From contig JABCZN010000001.1 of NCBI GenBank assembly GCA_013289665.1, forward strand, positions 372,001-436,000: a stretch of DNA of 64,000 bases, written 5' to 3'. Shown one piece after another: positions 53,344 to 62,090 of this stretch. Position 1 is the stretch's first letter, and each line of letters begins with the position of its first letter. The notes under the pieces are model-generated. The model made no database searches. It was not told where the DNA came from and worked only from the letters and a program-made list of their open reading frames with translations. This stretch comes from Acidobacteriota bacterium (GTDB lineage: Bacteria > Acidobacteriota > Terriglobia > Acidiferrales > UBA7541). The translations under genes were made by a program, and so were the position numbers.

Positions 53344-56039
53344 CCCTCCAACTGTGCCTTCCTCTTCAAAAGTTTCTCCAGCTCGATATTTTGTTCGCCA
53401 AGCACCTCTTCCATCCCGCGAATAATCCTCTCCGGCGCCCGGCTCCGAAACGTCTCATTCCCCAGCTGCTTCTCCTTCGACGCAATCGCCTTCTGCAACC
53501 CTTCAATCTCCTTCTTCAACCGCGCCAGTTCCCCGGCCACATCCACCGTTTCTTCCGCATACCCAATCCGCAGATCACATTCCGCAGTAGAACGCATACC
53601 GCCGCCGCCCTCGGGCAATTTTCCAGCCAGCACACTCAATCCCGAAAGGTTTCCCAGCCGCTCAATAGCTTCGCGGTTCGCCTCAATCACCGCGCGCGTC
53701 TTCGCCACTGCACTCGCAAACTCCGCCGCCACCTTCTTCTTCGGGTCCACCTTCATCTCCGACCGCACCGTCCGCAGTCCCTGAATCACTTCTTGAATCA
53801 ACCCGAATTCCGCCAGCGCCGCCGCATCTTTCCGCTCGCCCCGCGCCTCCGGATACAAATCCAGCGCGATCGACCTCGCCCCAGCCTTCTGCGGCAACTG
53901 GTGCCACAACTCTTCCGTCAAGAACGGCATGAACGGATGGAGCATCCGCAGAGCCACATCAAATCCAGCAAACAAATTCTTCCACGCCACATCCGCCCGC
54001 CCGCGGTCCGCATTCTGCAGATCAGGCTTCACCCACTCGATATACCAGTCGCAAAAATCTCCCCAGAAAAACTGATAAACCGCCTGCGCCGCCTCATGAA
54101 ACCGGTAATTCGCCAGCGCATCGTTCACAATCTCCACTGTCACTTCAATCCGCGCAAACAACCACCGGTCCGCCAGCGGCACTTTCCCCTCGAACGCATA
54201 CGGCGCCTTAGCCCGCACTTCCGGCAACGCCAGCGCCTCCATCGAAGCCCCGCCCTCTTCATACTTATCCAGATTCACAAACAGAAATCGCGCCGCATTC
54301 CAGATCTTGTTCGCAAACGACCGCGCTCCTAGCAACCGGTCATCCGAAAGCACAATATCGGTCCCTGGCGCCGCCATCGACGCCAGGCAAAACCGCATCG
54401 CATCCGTCCCATACTGCTCATTCAACGCCACGGGATCGAGCCCTGTCCCCTTCGATTTCGACATCTTCTCCCCGCTCGGCGTCCGCACCAGCGAGTGCAA
54501 ATAAACCGCCCGAAAGGGAACTTGCCCCGTAAAATGAATTCCCAGCATGGCCATACGCGCCACCCAGAAAAACAAAATGTCGTACCCGGTAATCAGCAAG
54601 CTCGTCGGATAATATTTCTGAAAATCCGGGGTCGTCGCCGGCCATCCCAGCGTCGAAAACGGCCACAGCCCCGAGCTGAACCACGTATCCAGTACGTCCG
54701 GGTCCTGCTTCAATTCCCCAGAGCCGCACTTAGTGCACTTCACAGGCTCTTCGCGCGCAACAATTACTTCTTTGCATTTCCCGCAATGCCACGCCGGAAT
54801 CCGGTGTCCCCACCAAAGCTGTCGCGAAAGCGTCCAGTCCCGGATATTCCGCATCCAATTAAAATATTCCTGCCGCCGGTTCTCCGGTACGATCAGAATC
54901 TCGCCCCGCTCCACCGCCGCAATCGCCGGCTCCGCCAGCGGCTTCATCCGGCAAAACCACTGCGTCGAAGCCCGCGGCTCCACAATCGTCTTGCTCCGTT
55001 CGCAAATCCCAATCGCGCTGACGTGATCCGCAATCTTTTCCAGCAACCCGTGCGCCTTCAGATCCTCTACAATTTTCTTCCGTGCAACAAACCGGTCCAG
55101 CCCCGCATAAGCCCCAGCATGCCCGTTCATATGCCCGTCGTCGGTCATCACGTCAATCTGCAGCAACCCGTGCCGCTTGCCCAATTCAAAATCGTTCGGA
55201 TCGTGCGCCGGTGTAATCTTCACCGCGCCAGTGCCGAACTCGCGGTCCACTATCGCATCGCCAATAATCGGAATCTCACGATTTACGAGCGGCAGCAATA
55301 CCTTCCGCCCGATCAAATGCTGGTACCGCTCGTCCTCCGGATGCACCGCAACCGCCGTATCGCCCAGCATCGTCTCCGGCCGCGTAGTAGCGACCACCAG
55401 ATATTCCCCGCCGCCAACCACCGGATACTTGATGTACCAGAGATGCCCCGGCCGCTCCTCGTGAATCACTTCCAAATCGCTCAACACCGTCAAGCACACC
55501 GGGCACCAGTTCAGCAGTCGGTTGTCCCGGTAAATCAATCCCTCTTCATACAACTGCACAAACACTTCGATCACCACGCGCGAAAGCTCCGGCGAAAGCG
55601 TAAACTTTTCCCGCGACCAGTCGCACGACTCCCCAATCTGCTTCATCTGCCGCTGAATCGTTCCGCCGCTCTGTTCCTTCCACTGCCAAACCCGCTTGAT
55701 GAACTCCTCGCGTCCCAAATCCCGGTAATTGATCCCTTGCTCCGCCAGTTGCCGCACCACCACCCGTTGCGTAGAAATTCCCGCATGATCTGTCCCCGGC
55801 AAATACAGAGTGTTGTACCCGCGCATCCGGTGCCACCGGGTCAAAATATCAATCTCGGTGTGGTCCAGCATATGCCCGATGTGCAGCGACCCGGTCACGT
55901 TCGGCGGCGGAATCACAATCGAAAACACCGGCCCAGGCTTCAAGGGGTCCGCCCTAAACAACTCCTCCTTCACCCAGTATTCCGCCCAGCGCGGCTCAAT
56001 CAGTTTCGGCTCATAAGTTTTAGCGATTTCCCGCGGCAT
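53340..56039 (-). CDS. valS: Valyl-tRNA synthetase
   Basis: ATG 56039 (MPREIAKTYEPKLIEPRWAEYW) gives 899 residues; the open frame extends upstream without a ribosome site. Class I features are PPPNVTGSLHIGHM at about 46-58 (HIGH), the editing domain with TTRPETMLGDTAVAVHPEDERY, DWTLSRQLWWGHRIPAW, and SGEKMSKSKGTGLDPVAL (KMSKS) near 528. The C-terminal coiled coil (LARLKKEIEGLQKAIASKEKQLG) is present. The ValS-specific DHAGISTQ reads in full. It heads the minus-strand run with the nadC-like fragment, birA and coaX. Confidence 0.96.
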   Translation of the reverse strand: MPREIAKTYEPKLIEPRWAEYWVKEELFRADPLKPGPVFSIVIPPPNVTGSLHIGHMLDHTEIDILTRWHRMRGYNTLYLPGTDHAGISTQRVVVRQLAEQGINYRDLGREEFIKRVWQWKEQSGGTIQRQMKQIGESCDWSREKFTLSPELSRVVIEVFVQLYEEGLIYRDNRLLNWCPVCLTVLSDLEVIHEERPGHLWYIKYPVVGGGEYLVVATTRPETMLGDTAVAVHPEDERYQHLIGRKVLLPLVNREIPIIGDAIVDREFGTGAVKITPAHDPNDFELGKRHGLLQIDVMTDDGHMNGHAGAYAGLDRFVARKKIVEDLKAHGLLEKIADHVSAIGICERSKTIVEPRASTQWFCRMKPLAEPAIAAVERGEILIVPENRRQEYFNWMRNIRDWTLSRQLWWGHRIPAWHCGKCKEVIVAREEPVKCTKCGSGELKQDPDVLDTWFSSGLWPFSTLGWPATTPDFQKYYPTSLLITGYDILFFWVARMAMLGIHFTGQVPFRAVYLHSLVRTPSGEKMSKSKGTGLDPVALNEQYGTDAMRFCLASMAAPGTDIVLSDDRLLGARSFANKIWNAARFLFVNLDKYEEGGASMEALALPEVRAKAPYAFEGKVPLADRWLFARIEVTVEIVNDALANYRFHEAAQAVYQFFWGDFCDWYIEWVKPDLQNADRGRADVAWKNLFAGFDVALRMLHPFMPFLTEELWHQLPQKAGARSIALDLYPEARGERKDAAALAEFGLIQEVIQGLRTVRSEMKVDPKKKVAAEFASAVAKTRAVIEANREAIERLGNLSGLSVLAGKLPEGGGGMRSTAECDLRIGYAEETVDVAGELARLKKEIEGLQKAIASKEKQLGNETFRSRAPERIIRGMEEVLGEQNIELEKLLKRKAQLEG

Positions 56040-56156
56040 CTCGATGCGTTCTCCCAGTCTTCCCGCGCAGCAGTAGAAGGCGCGCTCCAACCAACACAGG
56101 GTAATCTTCGAATATAAGGTCAGCAGCAACCCCCGTCAATTCCACCTCCGCGCTGC

Positions 56157-56214
56157 GGCCACTTTCAGGTGGCCCACTCCGACTGTTCAGTGCGGAAGCG
56201 AAGCTTCCGCTTTT
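56157..56214. repeat. Two palindromic intergenic repeats side by side
   Basis: GGCCACTTTCAGGTGGCC (56157-56174) is a hairpin repeated at 58376-58393 and, less exactly, at 60061-60076. GCGGAAGC-GAA-GCTTCCGC followed by TTTT (56192-56214) is a perfect palindrome repeated at 61677 and 62826. Both lie between valS and the response regulator gene. Confidence 0.65.
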
Positions 56215-56392
56215 ATCCATTGAACACAACCACCCACCTGACTCGCTTTCGGCCGATACCAGCACACGTCATTCCGAATCAACGTCTGCCGAGGTGGGAT
56301 ATCTCCTTCTCGCCCGAATCGTAACCACCTAAAAACAAAACAGGCCACCCAAAGGGTGGCCTTTACAGACAAAAATATTCCTCAATCCAAAA

Positions 56393-58198
56393 CTATCTCT
56401 TCGACGCCAACTCATCCTTAATCAACGCCTCAATCACCGGCTTCAAAATCTCCTGCGTCACCCGCTGCAGCACGTCCGGACTCATCTTCGCAACCACCCG
56501 TGCCACCAGCGCATCCATGTCCAGTTGCTGCACATCAGTTGCCGCCGGTTCCCCGTGGTGAACGACCGCTTCCGCAGCATCGGTCATCTGTGCGGATTCT
56601 TCCGCCGCAATTGGTGCTTCCGCCTCTCGCGTCTCTATCGGCGAAATGTAGCTAGTTGGCGGTTCCTGATACACCGGAATTTCTTGCGTCTCATTTGGTC
56701 CACCAGCCGAGTGCGAACCGTATGTCGATTCGGTAACCGCTTCGGGTGCCGAAAAATCCAGTGCTGGAAGTTCGTCTAGCCCCTCCGAACTCTTCGTCTC
56801 CGCGTTCTCCACGGGTGCCGCCGGCGCTCCTCCTGCCTCGGCCCGCTGCTCCTCGCTAAACTCCGAAGCCCCATGGAAAGAAGTCTGCTCAACAAACTCG
56901 TTGACTACCGCGCTTGGAGCTTCACTCCCCGCTGCCGGTTCTTCCTGGAAGAATTGCTCCGCCTCCGTAACGCTCGGCGGCATCGAAGGCGCTGGCGCGT
57001 CCCACGTCGCGGCAAGCAGGGAAGCCTTCTTCGCTTCCAATTCCCATGGAGTATCCGTCACACTCGACCAGTTCGCAGGCCCGGCAGCATCAGCCGGTTG
57101 CGGCGCTGGCTCAATCACCGTCAGATTCGGGTCCGCAGCGGCGGAAACCTCCGCGGCTTGCTCATTCGCACCAGTAATCTTTTCCTGCACACTAGTCGCG
57201 AGCGCGGCCGCCCACGCATCTCCCGCAAATGGTGTCGGCACTCCGGACGGCTGGTTTTCCAGCGTCGAAACTCCAACCAGCGGCGTTTCCGCCGCTCTTT
57301 CTACAGGAGCCGCTTCCGCCGGCGTCCACTTGTGTGCCGCGGCACCGTTCGCCGGCGAGTTCCCATGAAACGCCTCATCCCGCCAATCCTGTGCTTTCGC
57401 TTTGTTCGACGATGTCGCGATTTCTTCGAGCGACTCATCCAGGCCGCCCGGTCGCCACCCGCTCCGCCCCGAACCCTCTTCATCGGCCTCTTCTTCCACC
57501 TCGTCCGATTCCTCTGTCGTGCCCCAGTGTCTTGCCGCTTCCAATGCCTCGCTCGGCCTGGACGTCAACGTCACGTCGTCATCCACTTCCGGCGTTTCCA
57601 ATAGGCTCCCAAATGCCAGCGGCTCGCTCCCGGCCGCAAATTTCACGGAAGCAGGTCCCGGCTTGGAAAACGTTCCCTGAACAGGTTCCGCTTCGGCTTC
57701 CGGCACCGCCGTCACCGCCGCCAGTTTGGCGCTTGCCACGGGACCCAAAACCTCTTTTGCTACCCGTCCTGCGCCTGCGCCCGCCGGCGCTTTTTCCGCT
57801 GCCCCAGGCTCGTTCCCCAATGGCACACCTGCCCGCGCCAAGGCAGACTTCACCATTGCGATCAGGGGATCCGGCGGCACAAATGGCTTCTTTAGAACAC
57901 CATCCGCGCCCACTCGTTGCGCCTCTTGCTCATCCAGGGGATCGAACGCTCCCACCAGCAAGATCACCGGAATATGGCAAAGAGTTCGATCGTCTTTGAC
58001 GTACTTGCACACCTCATACCCGTTGCGCACGGGCATAAACACGTCCGCCAAAACCAGGTCGGGGCGAATATCGGAAATCTTTCGAACCGCGGCTTCACCG
58101 TTGCCGACGGCGATGACATCAATGCCCTGATCCTTCAGGGCAAGCCCGACCATCTTTTGTATGTTGCTGTTGTCGTCCGCAACCAGAATCTTGGCCAC
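56393..58198 (-). CDS. Response regulator with long disordered extension
   Basis: GTG 58198 with GGAGG seven bases upstream gives 601 residues. Residues 1-120 are a receiver domain: ILVADDNSNIQKMV, phosphoacceptor Asp in DLVLADVFMPVRNGYEV and Lys in GVLKKPF. The conserved Thr/Ser after the fourth strand is Val (ILLVGAFD). Residues about 125-550 are low-complexity, rich in Ala, Glu, Pro and Ser, without a fold I recognise. The last 45 residues (MDALVARVVAKMSPDVLQRVTQEILKPVIEALIKDEL) are a conserved helical segment, probably a protein-binding tail. There is no DNA-binding domain, so it likely acts by protein contact. Confidence 0.85.
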   Translation of the reverse strand: MAKILVADDNSNIQKMVGLALKDQGIDVIAVGNGEAAVRKISDIRPDLVLADVFMPVRNGYEVCKYVKDDRTLCHIPVILLVGAFDPLDEQEAQRVGADGVLKKPFVPPDPLIAMVKSALARAGVPLGNEPGAAEKAPAGAGAGRVAKEVLGPVASAKLAAVTAVPEAEAEPVQGTFSKPGPASVKFAAGSEPLAFGSLLETPEVDDDVTLTSRPSEALEAARHWGTTEESDEVEEEADEEGSGRSGWRPGGLDESLEEIATSSNKAKAQDWRDEAFHGNSPANGAAAHKWTPAEAAPVERAAETPLVGVSTLENQPSGVPTPFAGDAWAAALATSVQEKITGANEQAAEVSAAADPNLTVIEPAPQPADAAGPANWSSVTDTPWELEAKKASLLAATWDAPAPSMPPSVTEAEQFFQEEPAAGSEAPSAVVNEFVEQTSFHGASEFSEEQRAEAGGAPAAPVENAETKSSEGLDELPALDFSAPEAVTESTYGSHSAGGPNETQEIPVYQEPPTSYISPIETREAEAPIAAEESAQMTDAAEAVVHHGEPAATDVQQLDMDALVARVVAKMSPDVLQRVTQEILKPVIEALIKDELASKR

Positions 58199-58375
58199 CG
58201 AACGTCCTCCAGACACCCATTTCAACTGGGAGACAGTGATACAAAATGTATTGGAGCACTCAGCGGTGATGCAGTCAATCAGGAGAAACAGCAGTGTGTC
58301 GGAAGCGGCTATGCTCTGTGCCAGATGAACAACCTGTCCCAACGGACAAGGTCCGCGCCACTCCGCACCCGTCGC

Positions 58376-58433
58376 GGCCACTTTCAAGTGGCCCTCTTAC
58401 CTTTGTAGCGGCCGTCGCCTGCGGCGGGCGCCT
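58376..58433. repeat. Palindromic intergenic repeats, tandem
   Basis: GGCCACTTTCAAGTGGCC (58376-58393) and CTTTGTAGCGGCCGTCGCC... (58401-58433) are further copies of the elements at 56157 and 49591. They lie in the gap between bamD and the response regulator. Confidence 0.65.
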
Positions 58434-58474
58434 ATTCCTCTGAAGTGGCCGATCTTCGGATCAGCCAACTCCGC

Positions 58475-59872
58475 CTACCAGGGAATCAGCTTCTTCAACC
58501 CCTTCTTCTTGCTGCTTGACTCCTTCTGATTGCTATTCGCGTCCACAGCGGCCGGTGCGGCAGTTGTTGTCGCACTGGTCGCAGTGCTATCGGCAGCTGT
58601 CCCGTCGGTCTTGGCCACGTCAGTCGCAGCCGCCGTCCCCGGCGCCGCGCCGTCTGTGGAACTCGCCGCACTCCCATCCGGATTTGTCGTCGAGGTCCCG
58701 CTCGAACTATCACTCGTGCCAGACGGAACTTCTTCGGCGCCCGTGGGCTTCGCTGGCGTCGGATCGCCCGGCCGCACCGTTTCAACAACCGCGCCCGAAG
58801 GGGACGAAACGCTTCCACTTCCGCCTCCGCCTCCCGAAGAAACTAGCGTCGAACGGTTTCCCCCGCTCAACGTTTCCGTCGGGCCGTTATCCGCTTCCGG
58901 CTCCATCTGCGGTGCACCGTTGCGCGCGGTGGTATGCACATCCGGCCCATTGTGCAGCATCCCCATCGCGCGATGAACTGGAGTCTCCTTCGGCCGTGGC
59001 GTGTTTTGCTCCGCCGTCATCCACGCCAGGGCCTTCGCATCTGGCTGGGGAACCGGCACTCCGAACGACTTCAATTTGTCTTTTGCAAGCGGCGCCTTCT
59101 TGGAAAGCGGATAATTCTTCACCAGCAACATGTAGTAGCCGCCGGCAACATCCTTTCGCTCGCTCTTCTCAAACACATCGCCCAGCATCCACAGCGCTTC
59201 ATCCGACCTGCTATACAACGGGTAGCGCGCCACCAGTGGCGCCAGCCGTCCCGCCGCCGCACGCCGGTCGCCCTTCACGTAATAGTAGTAAGCGATGCGG
59301 AACTGCCCCTCTGCAAGAACCTCCTGCACCTCCCGAAGCCGCTGCTCGGCATTCGGGGCCAGCGGGTCTTTCGGATACTTCTGCAGAAAAGTCTGAAACT
59401 CTTCTTCCGCCAGTTTCGCGTGGGTGCTATCGCGATCCGCCTTGGCCATTTCGTTGTAATTGGCCATGGCCACCTGCATCTGCGCGTACGCCGCTTCTGG
59501 CAGGAACGGGAAAAAGACGATGAAGTCCTTATAACCCGCCACCGCTTGGGTCGTGTTGGCGGTCCCGCCCTCTTTGAAATAAGAGTCCGCAATCGCCAGC
59601 TTGGCCTTTGCCAGGTACTCGCTGTCCGGATAGGTGTTAATCAAGGTTTGCAAACCGAGACGTCCCACCTCGTGGCGCCCGTGCTTGATATCGTTGATGG
59701 CCTTGTCGTAGAGCTGCTTGTCCGGTTCAGCCGTGTTCGTCGCATCCGTGGACTTATTGACTTTTTTCTTCTTGTGTAAAACCTGGGCGGTGCATTGGCT
59801 GGAGGACACCAGCACAAGCGCACTCATGAGAAGAAGCGGTAATCGCCGCAATCCACACCTCACAGTTGGCAT
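58475..59872 (-). CDS. bamD: Outer-membrane assembly protein BamD-like with long Ser/Thr/Gly tail
   Basis: ATG 59872 (MPTVRCGLRRLPLLLMSALVLVSSSQC) gives 465 residues with a possible lipoprotein signal. TPR-like helices at about 45-280 match BamD/YfiO: KAINDIKHGRHEVGRLGLQTLINTYPDSEYLAKAKLAIADSYFKEGG, EAAYAQMQVAMANYN, EFQTFLQKYPKDPLAPNAEQRLREVQEVLAEGQFRIAYYYYVKGDRRAAAGRLAPLVARYP. The last about 150 residues are Ser/Thr/Gly/Ala-rich and end in QKESSSKKKGLKKLIPW. BamD supports beta-barrel insertion; other Bam subunits are not in the window. The tail is much longer than in E. coli. Confidence 0.8.
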   Translation of the reverse strand: MPTVRCGLRRLPLLLMSALVLVSSSQCTAQVLHKKKKVNKSTDATNTAEPDKQLYDKAINDIKHGRHEVGRLGLQTLINTYPDSEYLAKAKLAIADSYFKEGGTANTTQAVAGYKDFIVFFPFLPEAAYAQMQVAMANYNEMAKADRDSTHAKLAEEEFQTFLQKYPKDPLAPNAEQRLREVQEVLAEGQFRIAYYYYVKGDRRAAAGRLAPLVARYPLYSRSDEALWMLGDVFEKSERKDVAGGYYMLLVKNYPLSKKAPLAKDKLKSFGVPVPQPDAKALAWMTAEQNTPRPKETPVHRAMGMLHNGPDVHTTARNGAPQMEPEADNGPTETLSGGNRSTLVSSGGGGGSGSVSSPSGAVVETVRPGDPTPAKPTGAEEVPSGTSDSSSGTSTTNPDGSAASSTDGAAPGTAAATDVAKTDGTAADSTATSATTTAAPAAVDANSNQKESSSKKKGLKKLIPW

Positions 59873-60338
59873 TCTGGCTCCGCTCCGCGGCTCCTGGATG
59901 GATGGGTGGGTGCAACCCTCGCCGCCGGTTCGGACCCCCCTAGTATAGCCTGAACGAAAGGACAGGTCCCCTCGAACTTTGCCCCTCCGGCCAGTCCACC
60001 AGTCTCTGCCCCCTGTGATGCGCCCACCCACCTCCCCGGTTTTCTGAGGTCCACCCAGCGGCGACTTTCAAGTGGCTTCTCTTGCGTTTTCCGTTGCTGT
60101 TTTCTGTCATCCCGACCGGAGTGGCCGGCTGTTTCTGGCGCGCCGAATTCTGACGCGCGGGTCACGGAGTGGAGGGAACGTGGCAACATTTCTGCCATTC
60201 CACCCAACCACTGAAACTAGCGCCGCTCCCCACCCTCCCCCCACTCCCAACTATTCAACGTTTTGTAATACCCATCTCCCCCAACCCTAACTACAATATT
60301 CACAACCCGCTCATCCGGGGAGGGATGCGGCCTCGCTC
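59873..60338. other. Intergenic region with repeats
   Basis: About 465 bases between divergent bamD and the PurD-like gene. It holds a degenerate GCGACTTTCAAGTGGC element (60061-60076) and copy B of the long repeat (60106-60187, GTCATCCCGACCGGAGTGG...GTGGAGGGAACGTGGCAAC). No gene is seen. Confidence 0.6.
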
Positions 60339-61625
60339 ATGGACAAAAAGAAATTTCTCTTCGTCTCGCTTTCCAGCCTGATCGGCGATATCGCCTGGCA
60401 GGTGGTCAAAGAAGGCCACGAAGTCCGCTACTACGTCGAAAACGAAAAAGAACGCGATATCGCCGACGGCTTTGTCCCCAAATCCAGCGACTACGATAAA
60501 GACTGCAAATGGGCCGACATCGTCGTTTTCGACGACACCCTCGGGCAGGGCGCCAAAGCCCAAGCCCTCCGGACCGCAGGCAAGCCCGTCATTGGCGGCA
60601 CTCCCTACACCGACAATCTCGAAGACGATCGCTCTTTCGGCCAGGAAGAACTTAAGAAAGCCGGCGTCACCATCATCCCGTACCAGGAATTCGATTCCTT
60701 CGATCCCGCCATCGAATTCGTGAAGAAAAATCCCGACCGCTATGTCATCAAGCCCAGCGGCGAAGCCCAGAACGTCAAGCGCCGCCTCTTCGTCGGCGAG
60801 GAAGAAAACGGCGACGACGTGGTCGGCATGCTCGAGGCCTACAAACGAGCCTTCTCCGACGAAATCAAAGTCTTCCAGTTGCAACGCCGCGTCAACGGTG
60901 TCGAAGTCGCCGTCGGCGGTTTCTTCAACGGCAAGAAATTCATCAACCCCATCAACATCAATTTCGAGCATAAAAAATTATTCCCCGGCGAAGTCGGTCC
61001 TCCCACCGGCGAAATGGGCACCGCCATGTTCTGGAGCGAACCCAACGCCCTCTTCAATCGCACCTTGCTGAAGATGGAGCCCAAGCTCGCCGAGGAAGGC
61101 TACATCGGCTACATCGATGTCAACTGCATCGTCAACAACAACGGCATCTACCCGCTCGAATTCACGTCCCGCTTCGGCTACCCCACCATCAGCATCCAGC
61201 AGGAAGGCATCCTCACTCCCATCAGCGATTTCTTCTGGGAACTCGCTGGTGGCCTCGATCCCAAATGGCGCACCCGCAGCGGCTTCCAGGTCGGCGTCCG
61301 CATCGTCGTTCCTCCATTCCCCTTCGACGACGAAGCCACCTTCGAATCCTTCTCGAAAAATGCCGCCATCGTCTTCAAGCGCCCCGCCAACGAAGGTATA
61401 CACATCGAAGACGTAAAAATCGTCAACCAGCAGTGGCTAGTCGCCGGCACCTCCGGCGTCGTCCTGATCGTCGTCGGCCTCGGCCAAACCATGAAGCAAG
61501 CCCAGGCCCAGGCCTACTCCCGCATCAAAAACATCCTCATCCCCAACATGTACTACCGCACCGACATCGGCGACCGCTGGGCCGAAGACTCCGACAAACT
61601 CCACAACTGGGGCTATCTCCGCTAG
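60339..61625 (+). CDS. PurD-like ATP-grasp protein
   Basis: The 428-residue protein has an N-terminal Rossmann-like domain (KKFLFVSLSSLIGDIAWQVVKEGHEVRYYVENEKERDIADGF) and an ATP-grasp domain with DRYVIKPSGEAQNVKRRLFVGEEE, PGEVGPPTGEMGTAMFW and the late NCIVNNNGIYPLEFTSRFGYPTISIQQE, which includes the metal-binding Glu/Asn. This is the layout of phosphoribosylamine-glycine ligase (PurD), but the N-domain is shorter and diverged from housekeeping PurD, so a related ligase is possible. No other purine gene is adjacent. A palindrome with TTTT lies 50 bases downstream. Confidence 0.7.
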   Translation: MDKKKFLFVSLSSLIGDIAWQVVKEGHEVRYYVENEKERDIADGFVPKSSDYDKDCKWADIVVFDDTLGQGAKAQALRTAGKPVIGGTPYTDNLEDDRSFGQEELKKAGVTIIPYQEFDSFDPAIEFVKKNPDRYVIKPSGEAQNVKRRLFVGEEENGDDVVGMLEAYKRAFSDEIKVFQLQRRVNGVEVAVGGFFNGKKFINPININFEHKKLFPGEVGPPTGEMGTAMFWSEPNALFNRTLLKMEPKLAEEGYIGYIDVNCIVNNNGIYPLEFTSRFGYPTISIQQEGILTPISDFFWELAGGLDPKWRTRSGFQVGVRIVVPPFPFDDEATFESFSKNAAIVFKRPANEGIHIEDVKIVNQQWLVAGTSGVVLIVVGLGQTMKQAQAQAYSRIKNILIPNMYYRTDIGDRWAEDSDKLHNWGYLR

Positions 61626-61676
61626 CAGATTCTTGAAGGGCCTGCCGTCCGCGGCGGACCGGTGTTACGTTTGAGT

Positions 61677-61699
61677 GCGACGGCGAAGCTGCCGCTTTT
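61677..61699. repeat. Palindromic intergenic repeat (GCG..GCGAAGC..CGC-TTTT)
   Basis: GCGACGGC-GAA-GCTGCCGC followed by TTTT is an imperfect copy of the elements at 56192 and 62826, each preceded by GT or AGT. Here it could also terminate the PurD-like transcript. Confidence 0.55.
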
Positions 61700-61777
61700 G
61701 CCCTCCCAGCCCAACCACCCCACCTCGCCCGCGGCACACTCCCTCCTGACTGTGCTCTTCTCATGGTCTTGTTGTCC

Positions 61778-61950
61778 TCACCGCGCAAGATACCCTGTTT
61801 TCGCCCGCACCCCTACCCCCTCCACTTTCGTCCGAATCACAATCTTCCGGAACGTCCCATCCTTCGCCCGATTCATCGGGTAATACGCCATCTCATACGT
61901 CGTCCGCAACTCCAGTGGTTCTTCAGGAACTCGGGGCTTCAGCCACCGGC
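61778..61950 (-). pseudogene. VWFA-related protein C-terminal remnant
   Basis: The reverse strand reads LELRTTYEMAYYPMN, then RAKDGTFRKIVIRTKVEG and VRAKTGYLAR before TGA at 61778. This matches the end of acidobacterial VWFA-related secreted proteins (Y-x-L-x-Y-x-P-x-N...DGKFRKI-x-V...GYxA). No von Willebrand domain or start precedes it; upstream it runs into unrelated sequence at about 61950. It is most likely a leftover of a deleted gene. Confidence 0.5.
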
Positions 61951-62090
61951 CAAAAAAGGATCGAGCATGTGGGCTTTTTGCGGTTTTTGCGTCCGCGGCT
62001 TTCTGGCGGAAGCCCCTGAAGAAAGCTTTGCAAGGACCGCCACGCTATTGCTGACATGGCTTCTAACGGCTTTTGGCTAACGCCTTCCCC

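Noticed and set aside
54495..56117. Long plus-strand frame of 540 codons opposite valS
   Set aside because: Arg/Pro/His-rich shadow of valS without recognisable motifs.
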